Shown here piece by piece: positions 23,901-35,885 of a stretch of 64,000 nt of DNA. A program made the translations under genes and the position numbers. The first letter of the stretch is position 1, and the number at the start of each line of letters is the position of its first letter. Source of the DNA: Sclerurus mexicanus. Lineage: Eukaryota; Chordata; Aves; Passeriformes; Furnariidae. Location: positions 294,980 to 358,979 of the forward strand of contig VWZF01002935.1 in NCBI GenBank assembly GCA_013396755.1, read 5' to 3'. The notes below the pieces were generated by a model, which saw only the letters and a program-made list of their open reading frames with translations, searched no databases and was not told the DNA's origin.

Positions 23901-25600
23901 GGGTAGCAAAGCCTTCTTCTGTAGCTCAACTTGGTCAGTGGACGTGTCTTCTAATTCTTTGCACAGCTTAGAGGAGGGTTTTACACTTGTGTTCTGGAGC
24001 AATTGCCTCACATTTGTATTTCAACTATTTTTAGGAAGGCAGCAGACAAACTGCATTGAGACCGAGATATTTATTTGTCTGGACACTGTCTGCTACGAAT
24101 TTACGTTCATGTGTGTAATTCCAGAAACTTTGATTGGAAGACTGGAGCTCGTTGGAGTAGGAACTTCCAGGATTAGACCCTAAAAATATACGTTGTTTTA
24201 TGAAATAATACATATTACTGCTTAAAATAACATAGTTCTAAAGCAGTGGCTGGCATCCAAAACTTGACATCCATATTTCTGTTGCCAGGATATTTTCCCA
24301 CTAAAAGTGAATTAAAAACACAAAAATCAATGTCTATTTAGACTGTTCATTATTATTGCTTGGTTAAGTGTAAACAATTTGTCAACACATAACAGACACT
24401 TGGAGAAGACATTTCCTTGCAATAATACAAATCTGAAATTCTCCTGGCTGCTTCCTAACCTGGCACTCACAGCCTTGGATCCAAATGCAGAGCTCAGAAG
24501 TTTTGAAACTATCCTCTGTGCTGGGCTTTGGGTAAAGTTTCTCAGCAGTGTGTAATTATTCCCATTATACCTGTCGTCAGTGATTCATTGGCCGCTGAGA
24601 CATACATACAAGCTATTTTTCTCTTTATGACTTTTCAGGGGGATGATTCACTGGTTATAAGTGTACATTATCATATGACTAAAGAAAAGGGGAAAAAAAA
24701 GACAAATGGAGTGAAGTGCCACTGAGATTTTCCATATTAAAACAAAAAAGAGTTTGGTCAATAAAACGGTGATGCTTCTCCCACATAAGGACAGCAAACA
24801 TCTGTAAAGCTTCAGACCAGCCAGAACCCATAGAGCTTTCCTTTGGTTTTACACTTCTGCAGTGCAATAGGCTGAAATCAGGGGAGTCAAACAAAGTAAA
24901 CACAGCTGGGAGAAGACAGGAGGGTATCAGCTTTTCTTCTGAATGGCTTGACCACACTCTGCTCAGGTGTTGGTCCTTCCTTGTTGCACACTAACCCCAG
25001 TCACAGGTTCCGGAGCAGAGCTCTTCTCGAGCTTCCCTGGGAGTCAGGGGTGCCCACAGCATGTCTGTTCTGCTGGGCTTGGCTACAGGAGAGAGCAGAA
25101 ATCCTGGTCATCGACTCTAGTTGAGTGACATCACTCCTGGGAGATGGTGGGGCAGCTCTTTGAGATAAAATCATCTCTGTTGGTGGCTGGTGAAAACCCC
25201 AAGCTGTCACAGGACTACCTTGACAGCAGCAGCTTTGAGTGCATTTTGTAACCCACAGGTCAACATGAAGATGGGTGGCAAGGACCATTGAAGGTGCTGA
25301 CTGAGAGAGAGAAAGAAAAAACCTCTTCCCTTGCAAAAAACTGGTCAGCAGAGTGAGATGGTCTGTTGAGCAACAGGGAAAATAGATTTATGTGTCACTG
25401 TTAGCTTCTGCAAACAAGCCAAATTGTTCTGGCACAGAACACAGGATATTTATTCACAGAAATGTGGAATTAATTGCTCTCATGCCCATTTCTTTAATGG
25501 GAACACGTTTTGGTTTTTTGGTTACAATAGTTCTGAGCCTCAGTCATTGTCGGGAGCGGGGCTGCCCTGCCGTGTGAAGGGGCTGGCAGGGAACGGTGGT
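17921..25600. other. Long noncoding stretch
   Basis: Mostly unique-looking sequence. Frames reach 137 codons (20602-21015, +; poly-Ala from a GCT-rich tract) and 132 codons (23171-23569, minus) without any domain. An AT-rich block at 21060-21250 contains CTTTGAT words. A minimal 18-nt acceptor-donor pair at 23116-23133 is judged chance. A more motif-dense block is listed separately at 24185-24420. Confidence 0.4.
24185..24420. promoter_or_regulatory. Candidate conserved noncoding element
   Basis: AT-rich, repeat-free. At 24364-24377 an NKX2-type TTAAGTG overlaps a forkhead-type GTAAACAA by one base, and GTCAACAC follows. This kind of abutting motif pair is seen in tissue enhancers. Support is motif texture only. 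Confidence 0.25.
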
Positions 25601-25622
25601 GGGTCTGGACGGGCAGGGAGGG
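25601..25622 (+). other. Canonical G-quadruplex motif
   Basis: GGG runs at 25601-25603, 25611-25613, 25616-25618 and 25620-25622 with loops of 7, 2 and 1 nt, on the + strand, within a local G-rich and CpG-containing patch (about 25555-25625). Confidence 0.6.
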
Positions 25623-27156
25623 AGTGCCAGGGAAATGTCCATCCCACAGCAGGCTTTGAATGAGGGGAGTTCCCTCGCATCTTGGTGGAAGTCACTTTTA
25701 TGTCCTAACACAAAGGTCTGTTTACATTAGCTTGTTACCGAGAACACAGCCTCCCAGATGTTTTATTTATTTCACTGGCTGTTACATTTAGTTGATTTTA
25801 CTCTTCTCTGGATTTTCCTTTGAAAGCAAAGGAGGTGATTTCTTACCTCTCCTCTTCTCTGTCTGTACCTCTCTTCGGGGCTGACCTGTCACATCTTGAT
25901 ACTGAATCATAGGTTTCCTTTGTCTTAGATCCAAACTTTTCTAGCTAGATCTCTCAGGCTCTTGCCAAACGCTTTCCTCTAGACATCCAAGCCTTTGTAT
26001 CTTCTTCTCCCCCTGCCACGCTGTGGCCCAAATTGCAGTTTACACCAGGGCACTCTTCTGGCATCAGAGCCACCAGAACATCCTCCTCCTGTGCCTCTGC
26101 GTGTACCTGACTTTCCCCTTTGCTGGGCCACAGGAAAGCTGCTCTCCCGTGGGCTGCTCTGGGTGGAACAACACTCATTTGGCGTGGAAGTTACGGGTCC
26201 CAGTTCCTTCAGCCTGTGGTGGAAGAGCCAGGGAGGAGTAACAGGGCACGAGAAGGAGTGAATGCTAATGGAATTTGGGAAGGAAGGCTGAGCTGAGACA
26301 GGAGGGAGTGCTTGGTTACTTCAGTTTGAAAAACACCTCCTCTGGGCTAGCAGGAGACATTCCTGCTCTGGTTGGGACTTGGTTTTTCAGTGTTTGTTCA
26401 CAGTCGGTGCAGCACAAACTGTAGTTATCCCAGGGCAGACTGTCCCTTGGGAATCAACTACAGTTCACCTGTGCTTTGCACTCCTCCCAGTTTGGCTGGA
26501 TCTGGGTTATCTGCTCCTTCCATTTCCCTGGTTAGTGGCGAACTGACTCTGCCCTCACAGAGCCCTCAGACACATGCAGAAGAAAGATTTTTATCTACAG
26601 AGATTGCAGATATATGAGCTATGTCAGGGGTGAGCAGGTCATTCTGATGCAATTCCATGGAAACATGCAATTACACTTATAGGCACAGATGAGTAAGGTA
26701 ATTTGGAGCACAGCTGGCCGGTAGCAGGGATTTTCTACTCTCTAATCATTGCCATGGACCCACGGGCTGGAGGAAAGCCCAAGCTGAAAGGGTCACTCGC
26801 AGGCCAATAAAAGAATATCTGTTGACTGGGAACACCAGACTCAACAGTTTCAAAAACATGTTTTTCTTCATGCTGTTGAAATACAAGATTACACTTAGTC
26901 ATCACTTATATGGTTGGACTCTTATGATCTCACAACTACAAACCTTTTCCTTTCTTCGTCCTCCCCCTCTCTCTTTTTTTTAATTTCATTTTTCTGTAGA
27001 ACCATTTATTAAACATATGTTTTATTCCTGCCTGGGGATTTCCACTGAGTTTTCTGTGGTCAATATCCCAACGCCTGGAGTGTTCCCAGGGTATGGTTGG
27101 AGAGATCTTAGTCAATGCAGAGGAAAGAAGTCATGCCTGTTCCCTTGCACTAAAAA
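25623..27156. other. Noncoding stretch
   Basis: Pyrimidine-rich tract near 26960-26990. An AT-rich interval at about 26620-26940 has no clear motif pair. Frames do not exceed 88 codons. Confidence 0.45.
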
Positions 27157-27202
27157 GGTGGGTCAGATTTCCAGCTGGTGTAAATTATCCTGGCCCATAG
27201 AT
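27157..27202. repeat. Palindromic MITE-like archosaur relic
   Basis: Reads gtgggtcagatttccagctg, then a gtgtaaattatcctggccc segment. It matches the arm of the reptile palindromic element with an agctggtgtaaat word and a ctggccc end. Only one arm is recognisable. Confidence 0.45.
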
Positions 27203-27627
27203 CTGTTCAGACGGTGTTTGTAGCTTCTTTGGGAGAGTGGAGGAGTAAAGCTTTGCTAACAGCGATGCTGAGGGAAGTGTTCAGATTTCAGATCCCTGTG
27301 AGGATGTGTTCACGTTGCCAGAGCAATCTCTTGATCTTGTCTCAGCTGGAAAGGATGGTGCTGCAATGCCTTGTCCACTCAAGTAAGTACTGCATGGAAG
27401 TTTATGGGAAGTCAGGATTTGTCTGGCTGTGCTTTGCAAACCCTTTTTACCGTCTCCTAGAGCTTTGGCTCTGCCTGCAGTACCACTGAGTCCTCTCGGT
27501 GCTGCAGCAATTCACTGAGTCTGGGTAAAGCTGTCCTACATATCTAAGCTGATGACTGTTTCTGGAGAATTTCCATTAGTTTATCGCATCTTCATCCCTT
27601 TCCAGGCAGAAACTCTGTCAGCTTCTC

Positions 27628-27712
27628 TCTACTTCCCTGGTGAAATACTGCTAGACAAGTCACTGCTTCACCCTCTCACCCCAAACTCATTATTTCAACC
27701 CATCTTCATTAA
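27628..27712 (+). repeat. Possible MIR (CORE-SINE) relic
   Basis: The segment gctagacaagtcactgcttc, followed by accctctcaccccaaactc, resembles the MIR core words gggcaagtcacttaacctct and cctcagtttcc. The similarity is weak and there are several gaps. Confidence 0.28.
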
Positions 27713-29559
27713 ACAACGTTATTATTGCAGTTACTGTTGCATCTGGAAGGCTTAAAACCCAGACACACAAAACAGAGTAAAACAATTTGTTCTGCCCCAG
27801 TGATCTGCTTGGTTGCTGCAGACCAACTTCAGCAACCTCCAGCTCCATCGACTCACCAATTAAACCAAATCCTTGTCGTTTAGTAGCACTGTATAAATAG
27901 TTGCTTGGAATAAGTCTGTGTTGTACAGCTTTAACTGATACAGCTAAAACGTAGCCAAACATAGCCTTGGATGATTTTTGTTGCGACACATGCTAAACTG
28001 GGATATTCAAATTGCTAATCTGAGTTTTGTATCTGACTCTTTTGAAGTATAAAATATCATTATTTCATCTCCATAATATGTCTTTTGTCTCTTCTCAGTC
28101 CTGCTGCACAATTATTTACCAGCATCTGTAGTATCATTTTTTTGGGGGGAGGTGTATATTTACTAAGAACTGAGTGTTAAGTATTGCAGCTGGATTTGAG
28201 CTGTCAGCCTAGGGCTTGCCTGGTGGCCTGTCCTCAGCACAGTGCTGGGGTAACGTTGACAAAGAAGGTTTTCTTCATTTCTGGTCGGAAAGGTCTGGTT
28301 TTTAGTATTTCAGTGCTCTCAAGCTCCATGAACATCTAATCAATGTCGCCACCCCTCTTGGCACAACTGCACCTGGTGACACCTGTGACTGAGAGTGAGG
28401 AAAACCACTGCACTCACAAGAATATCATTGTATTCCTGAGGTGTTTTCAAGGTTTGGTTTCTCTTCCAATGCTCTTCCTTGGATGTGGGTTTAGCCTTTC
28501 GTTTCAGGTCAGCTCAGAAGCAAACTCAAATCTTTCAGCTTTTCCTTTGGCTGGAGTAAGCCTTATATTAGGTTTTGGCTTTTCATGAGACAGATTACCT
28601 TTATGTTTCCTTTCTCATTTATAATTCATCATACCAGGGCGCTGCTTCACCTCTCTCTGGTGTTGTAGAAGCCTTTTTTTGTTGTCTCTCTGGTGCGTCC
28701 TGTGCTTTGTGATGTTCAAGTACAAGATGCTCATTAGAAGAGCCAAACTGCACCTCTGAAGGTGTGTATTCAATCAGCCCTTTTGCACTTTGCACCACAT
28801 CAGGTGAATCTGTTAGGCTGCTTTCTTTCATTTCACTGGGATTAATTATAGAGCGAGAAGATAAGTTTTATGGCAGTGAAGAGCAAAGTCTTTGCTTTTA
28901 AACTCCCCAGTCTCTTGGTCTGCAGGGATATATCTATCAGGAGAGACAGCGCCTCATCCAGCTTTCCTGTGTGCATCAATTAAAACTTTTAAACTGGGCT
29001 CTGAAACTTGGAGTGTTACTCAGTAAACAGAGCCTGTGCTGAGTGAAAGCCCTAGGCTAGAACAGGCCCTGCTTAACAAGGCTGGTACCCCAGATCCCTC
29101 CTGGAAAGGAGAGCTCATCTCATTAAATCTTGGCTTGTCATAAGGTGTCAGAATGTGTACAGCCTGGGCAGCAAAGGCAGGAGAAGCAGGGACATTTACT
29201 AAGTTATTAGAAATATCTGGTGTAGAATATATAGAAAATAACCAAATCAGATCATGCCTGAGTGATGTGGAAAGGGCAGATGTTCTTGGTTTCCAGTGTC
29301 ACCACTCACTGCCAGACAGGGTGATCCAGACTGTACCTGGTGTGAAACAAGAGGGCTCAGGGCAGAGAAGATAATGAGGTTGTAGGGTTGGGGTAACAGT
29401 ATCCAGGAGTGTAATTTAGGAAGTGAACCAGAGGAACTGGTGAAACAAACTTCCGAAGCATATGGCAGTGGTTACAGGGCCTGCAGAAACCATCACAGGG
29501 TTTGGTTGCCGTGATGGATGTGAGCAGGACCTTGTTCAGCACTGCCTTACTCTTCCATG

Positions 29560-29692
29560 CCCCTCAATCCTTTCATCTTTTAATGCTTCCATTCTTCATC
29601 TGCAAAGTGAGGATCCAGTATCACCTTAGGAGGATGTGGATTGTCTTAAATTATGAATGTCTGTAAAGCTCTCTGAAATCTGTGGATGACTT
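29560..29692 (+). repeat. MIR-like CORE-SINE relic
   Basis: The order attcttcatctgcaaagtg, then aggatccagtatcacct, then ttaaattatgaatgt, then ctgtaaagctctctgaaa follows the MIR core and 3' part. In MIR these words are tcatctgtaaaatggg, ataatacctacct, gattaaatgag and gtaaagcgctt. The order is preserved over more than 100 bases, so the call is fairly secure despite divergence. Confidence 0.55.
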
Positions 29693-32600
29693 TTGTTTCA
29701 GGAGTACCAGGTATCATCTGGACTATCATTGCTGTGCTTGTTCAGGAAGAGTACAGTGGGGTTTATTTGCAGCTGCGGTCCCAGCTGAACTCTGCATTTG
29801 GTTGCTGGGGGATAGGTGTTCCATTAAATCTGCATGTGGACAGCTCAGCTGCCTCTGACTATGGGAGCTGCAGGAGTCATGAGAAAGAAGGCTGCAGGAC
29901 AGAGAGAGATAAATGCTGCTTGCAGCTTTTGCTTAATTCTTCCCCTTTTTCCTTGTCATTAATCTGGCCAACTAGAAATAAGAATTTATGCCTGTATCTA
30001 TTAGAGAAGCATAGCTGGAATGTAAGATTTATTGGCACCAATATGAAGGAGCAATTTCAGAAAGAGCTCTGGAAATAAATTCATGTGTTGGGGTTTAACT
30101 TACTCTGAACTCTTCCTCTACAAGAACTAATGAGCAGAATGGTGCCAATTAATCATTAACTTTTGCCCTTCTGTGCCATTTTTAGCAAAGATTCTTAAAC
30201 CCTCTTTAGGGCTGGCACTTGATGCCAATACAGCTATGGGGTGGGAATTTTAATATTCTGTTTACAGCTGGACTGGAGACAATTAGTGATTGCCAAGTCA
30301 GTGAGAGCTTCAGGAAGACCCAGGTGTGAGTGGTGACTCTGCTGTGCTGGCCTGGCCATGGCTGAGCTCCTACACAATGCAGTGCTGCGGGAAGAAGGAG
30401 CTGAGGGCTTTCAGGAGAGCTCAGGAGTGAAGGAGGGAATATCCATGTGCTTCACAAGGACTGCAAACACCTTTCTTCTTCCTGTGCTGCGCTCACACCA
30501 ATTCTGTGAATTCCCTCAGGTCATCGAGACAGGATGGAGGAGGCAAAATGATGCAAAATGAGGGGAGGAGCATCAGGAATTAGCAGAGTTTTCAGAGGCT
30601 ACTGCACATACGTTTTGTGGTACATTCTCACCCCATTGGGACTGAACTTTCTGTTATGAGAATATGACCTGTAGTGATGAGCAATAATTTAACAGGGTTG
30701 TGAATGGAGGTGATTTTTCACCTTCTTTGCTTTTCTTGATCCTTCCTATCTAGCAAAAAGCCTGGCAAACAATGTTTCTGCTCCCCACAGAACTGAGTTG
30801 CAGCCAACAGGGCTCAATTCTGTGTGTGAGGAGCCTTGGAGGCCAAATACTTTCTTCCCTTAAACCTCCAGGATGCCCAGGAAGTCACAACTTGGAAACC
30901 ATTAGGTGGATCTTTAGATAAACCATGTTTGTGTGTGAGATAGTCAACTTGGCACTGGCTTCTAATTGATGCACAGCTGAGGCTTAATGCAGCTTCAAGA
31001 GATCAGTGTGTAATGATGCTTTTCCACTTGGTTCCAAGGAATGTTTGTGCTGCCCCTCCTGTTCCCCTGCTTCTTTTAGCTCTGGTTAATACAATGGAGA
31101 AAGTTCACTCAAGAAGCCTGTTCTGCTCTCTTGCAGTTGTGTGGTTGGTTGCCCAAAGAGAGGCAACTCAGTCTGGTTTTCAAAGCGTTTTAAACCTTAA
31201 TGGGATACGTACAGTGTTACACAGAATGAAGCTCTCGTGCTGTGCACTGAAGATTTACAATTATTTTAATTTAACCCAAATGAAAATGTTATGAGCCAAG
31301 TTATTTTGCAGACATATTTTCTCAATGGTTATTTGATTCCTTACACTTCATATGGAAGATTTAGCTTGAGGTTTGGCCACTCTATCCATGTGTCCAAATA
31401 TATTTTTGGGGTTTGGTTCTTCAAAGCAGACCTCGTCAGCTTTTGCAGGTGCAAGTTTTTTGTCCCTGCAACTAGCTCTGCCTTCAAAGGGATATTTGGA
31501 GAGCAGAAGGTGGGATTGCTGCAGCGTGTGAAGTGGCACGACACAGGGGGCACCCAGAAATGTGGGAGAGTCCGAAACACTCCTGCAAGGCTGTTTGCAG
31601 GGCTGGGAAGAATCAGGCCAGCCGTGTCCCCTGGATGAAGGCTGCAGCATCAGGCATTGCAGATCCTTCTCTGGCTTCATCCTCACGTGGGCACTGTGCT
31701 GGCAGGGATCCCACCTGTGCAATGGAAACCCATCTCTGCAAGGCCCTGGGGACTGTGAACGGTTCCCTTGGTGTCACAGGGTACTTGGGCAAGAAAGGCT
31801 GTTGATTCAAGGCTTTTTTGTCACTCAGGCAGAGAAACAGTTGCTGCTTGCTGTGTATCCACCCCCATCCACAGAGTGCCTTTGTGAGGGTTCACCAAAA
31901 CGACCTCCTGAAAGCAAATCCTGAGGCTGCCCAGTGCAGGTGGTGTGAAGAAAGGGCCCTCGTGCCCTTGGTAGCTCAGCATCAGCATTCAGTGTCTGCA
32001 TGAAGTGGTCATAAAGTCGGTTCTGATCCCAGTCTGTGTTACAAAGATATTTTCTAAGATGCTGCAGAGGAAGAAACGCCCAGTGGAGAGTTGTTTCTGT
32101 GTATTTGATTTGTATTTGGTGTTTGCTGGACCTCCTGTGGAAAGTCTGGGGGATTGTTTCAGCTGTCAATTCTGCAGAGAGGGAAGATTTCTAGTAGGCA
32201 AATGGGAGACAGTTGTCCTCCATTTCTGATGTTAGTTGGGAGTTTGGAGCAGATTCAGCCAGGCACATTCTGGCTTGGATGTGCCTGTTTTTGTGTCTCA
32301 CTCATGTGAGTGCTCAGGATCAGCACGGGAGACAGAGGGGTCCAGTGGTTCCAGTGGGAACAGGAACTCAGGAGCATTGTGGCCACCTCCTCCCAGGAGC
32401 CACCCTTAACCCTTTCAAATGCCTCACCTCCGTGGAGGAGGCTCTTTGTCCACTGCAACAATGCTTAAATTGTGCTCAGCAGGCTCAGCTGCTAAAGCCC
32501 CTCCTGGAAATGTTCTCTTTTCATATTTTAGATTCCAGCATCCTTTTGAGGAAATTAACAACCATGTGGAGATGGTCTAATTGCACAGAGCTTTGGTTGA

Positions 32601-33144
32601 GGAGAGTCAACATTTCCTTAACCTCTTATTAAGCCTATCATAGAGGTATATTTTTTCAGGTCATATTATTAGCATGATGTGTTTGGCTTCTTGTCCTAAG
32701 GAAGGGCTCCAGAGATACTAACACACACTGAATTGAAGGAAAGAATGGAGATGATGATATGAAGCCCAAGAATTTTAAGTCTGTTAAAAGTTTAACTAGG
32801 AAACCTTGGTTGCTGAACCATCTGCTTTTAATCTTCCTATTGCTATGCAGTCTTCTGGGGACTAGGGCTTGGCAACAGATTTCCAAATCACTAAATTAAT
32901 CTTGTCAGGTTCAGGAAGCACCAGAAAACCCTTGGGAAGTAGATCCTGCACTCAGTTACACCTGTGTGAACTCACCGCCCTCAGCCAGCACAGTGACACC
33001 ACGTTTTCTCCGTAGGACTGCGCCGTCAAATATCGAGACACATTGATCTTCAGACTGAAGTGTAGCTGGATTGCTTCTCCAAAGCCTCTTAAGGATAAAT
33101 GACCCTGGAATATTCAAAACAATCTGCCTCATCATCAAGCAGTC
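29693..33144. other. Noncoding stretch
   Basis: Frames reach 130 codons (29686-30078, +), 139 (32213-32632, +) and 124 (31348-31722, minus). None has a domain and several overlap. No repeat or RNA gene recognised. Confidence 0.4.
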
Positions 33145-33168
33145 TCAAATATCCATGTGGATATTTGA
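33145..33168. repeat. Perfect 10-bp inverted repeat, tetraloop spacing
   Basis: TCAAATATCC and its exact complement GGATATTTGA flank ATGT, so a single strand could fold as a 10-bp hairpin with a 4-nt loop. Flanks do not extend the stem, so it is not a miRNA-length precursor. Confidence 0.65.
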
Positions 33169-33544
33169 ATAAAAATGCTCAGCAGCATTGCAAGAGCAAG
33201 CCTTTTACAGCAGTATTTCCTTGGTTGAGCCGTGGGATGAGGCATTCTCCCTGCAGCCCCAGGCTGTCAGCGAGGTGTGTGTGGCCTGATCCCAACAGCC
33301 ATAGCAGAGAGCTTAGGTACAGCCTCTCCATAAAATGAACCCCCAAAAGTTAAACCTGCTTCAGGTTCCTTACATTTTGGATGTCAAGCAGAGCTGGAAA
33401 CTGGCTTTAGACACCTGTCAGCTCCAGGGAATAACCATGTAGAAGCTATAATTTCTTAATGTGCATGTCCAACAGCATGACAAGTGCTCAACAGATAACA
33501 CAACAGATGGCTCTTGCTGCCTCCAGGCCCTGCTGGTCTTTCTC

Positions 33545-33561
33545 TGCAGCAGAGGGTGCCA
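33545..33561 (+). promoter_or_regulatory. CTCF-like motif, forward
   Basis: The bases tgcagcagagggtgcca resemble the CTCF core CCASYAGRKGGC: an AGCAGAGGG centre, with deviations at the first C and in the final GC part. A motif match alone has a high false-positive rate. Confidence 0.3.
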
Positions 33562-34914
33562 CCTCTGCATTCCTGGCTTCTCATTCAAAGGCTCATGGAT
33601 ACCAGTGGGAAGAAGTGGTGGTGATGTCCGGGGAGCCGTGGTGCCCGAGCTGGGCTGGGGGCAGCAGTGGGAGCCGCCTGGCAGCTCCACAGCAGCTGAA
33701 GGGCTTGGGTAGAAAGCTGCATTTCCTGAAGCCCCGCTCTGTGCCTGAGCTTTGTTTTGCTGCACAGCAGCTCCTCAGAACATTTCCAGACTCCACGTGT
33801 CTCATTAGGTGTAAAAGACCTGCACATCTCCCTCGTGCTGGGAACCTCCTGATGCTTGCTGGAAAAGCTGCCCCTGTGCAGCTGGGTCCCTTTGGAGCTT
33901 TGCCCTGGAGGAGCTGCGGTGGAGCCTTGGCAGCACAAAGGGGGAAGCGGAATTTCCATGTTGTTTTTCTTGTTTAACTCTCAGGAAAAAGCCTGCGATT
34001 TTTCTAAAAATCCTGTCAGTCTCAGTTGTGAAATCTGACGTACAGCCTAAAAATAGCATTTCGGTGAGAGCTCAGAGCATCTACAACGAACTGACTGGAG
34101 GACCAGAAGTTGGCAAATCCACAAGGCTCAACATTTCCAAAACTAATTTTCCACATCAAGTCTCCTCTTCCTTTTCCCTGTGGTGTTTAAACAGGAATGT
34201 AAAAAGAAACTGTTAAGGAAACCCACATATGTAATTGTTAGGGGAGGAAGAAAGTTTTGTGGCTGAGAAACAGGAGAAGAGCCAGATGATCCTGTTACTT
34301 CTCCTGCCACAGACTTACGTGACCTTGGCAAGCCGGCGTTTCCCAGAGCGTTGACTAATATTGGCTGCTCATTCCTTGGACACTCAGTGTGGGACAGTCG
34401 GGCCGGGAGCTTTGGGAAGTGTTGAGTGGCCAGATTTCCACTGGGCTGCTCAAAATGAGACGACACTTTTTCAACTCCTGCTCCTGGACTTTCTGTCCCT
34501 CTGAAGGGATGAGAGTCTCCTCCTCTGAGCAGGGAGTGGTGGTGGCTGGGACTGCAGTCGGGCACTGGCCATGTTGTGACTTTTTATACCAGCCGAGTGT
34601 CTGTCCCCGTTGTTCCACATTTCCTCATCTGCAGGATATTCAATCCTGAAGAGTCAACAGTGAGTTCCTGTATTAAAAAAGCCCTGTGCCCAGAGGAGTG
34701 GGGGGATAATAAGGCTCTTGGGCTGTAAGTCCCCCATTATACTCCTGTTTCTGCAGAGAGTTGGATTTCTCAAGTGCAATTTGCTGTCTGGTGTTTGGGG
34801 CTAATTTTTGCATGAGCAGAAGGAGTCTGGTGCAGGACAGCGAGGTGAAGTGGAGCAATGAAACCATCATTCCCTAGAAGGGAAAAGAAGAGGTTGTTTT
34901 TATCCTGCACCTTC
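33562..34914. other. Noncoding stretch
   Basis: The 172-codon plus-strand frame (33459-33977) and the 140-codon minus-strand frame (34143-34565) overlap competing frames and show no domain. No repeats recognised. Confidence 0.4.
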
Positions 34915-35420
34915 CCAAATTACGAGGGAAGGCTTTGAAGTACAAAAATAGTTGCTGTATTATACACATATTGTAGGATGTTTACCACCGGAGACTAATG
35001 CCTAAACAATGAATTTCCAAGCCACTCCAAATGTGATCCAGCTTTATTCTAAACAGTCACGAAAAAAATCCTGATTATAACGAATGAAACTCTGCTATTT
35101 GTTTTCTTTTCACAGTTGGAGATTCTGTACACACAGAGAAGTTGCTTAGGGTCTGATTGTGTTTATCCTGCCAGAAATAAATGTTCTAAAAATGATCACT
35201 TAGCATTTTCTGCATCTCTGCATATTTGTTTACCATGAAGAATCTGCTTACAGAGCTTATATTGTATTTTTTTTTACATTTCAACTTTAGTGAAGAAAAA
35301 TTGAGCGTGCTTCTTACCAACACCCATTTCCACTCCAAGTCATGAAACTGTTTTGTAACTATTTTTGTGTGGGCTGTGGTTACTCCAGAGGAATTTATTT
35401 AGTAACCAAAGGTGATTCTA
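34915..35420. promoter_or_regulatory. AT-rich candidate regulatory block
   Basis: Repeat-free AT-rich sequence with TTTGTTTAC-type forkhead words (near 35225-35235) and TGATTATAACGAATG, ending in a T9 run near 35268-35276. No notable open frame. Texture only. Confidence 0.22.
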
Positions 35421-35792
35421 ATAGCCAGATTTTCACAGCAGCCTTTTAAATATAGCACAGTGTTTGAAATGGCTTCTGTTTGTATGTGTGAGAGCTTGTA
35501 AACTTGCAGGTTTTCATGAATACAGATGGTTTTGTATCCAGCACTAGTAAATATAGAAATAATAATATTAGACTTGTGAACAAAATTGACATTACAAGAA
35601 CAGTGCCTGGATCAGAACAGCCTTTTTCCAGGAAACTGCAGGAGGGAGATTGCAAATTCTGGACGTTCTCAGCCCCACCCGTGATTTCTCCTCTTCTACA
35701 AATACTGGTTTATTTGTGGTTTTGCATATTTGCAGAGAATCTTTGCTGTTGTATTTGAATGTTTCCAGAATTAATGAATTGAGCCTCCTGTG

Positions 35793-35885
35793 AAGTTTCA
35801 TCACCACTTTACAGAGAGGGAAACTGGGAAAGAGAAGTGTCTTACCTGAGGTCACGTAAGATATCTGGAGAGCTTTGGAAGATGC
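35793..35885 (-). repeat. MIR-like CORE-SINE relic, antisense
   Basis: On the + strand, catcaccactttacagagag, then ggaaactgggaaagagaag, then cttacctgaggtcacgtaag correspond to the reverse complement of the MIR core. The expected words are ccattttacagatgagg, aaactgaggcacagag and cttgcccaaggtcac. The order and spacing are kept. Confidence 0.65.

Noticed and set aside
24540..24570. attattcccattatacc word resembling the reverse MIR core
   Set aside because: About 18 bases only, with no supporting flanks.
33459..33977. 172-codon plus-strand frame
   Set aside because: Overlaps a 124-codon frame on the other strand and has no domain or conserved motif.
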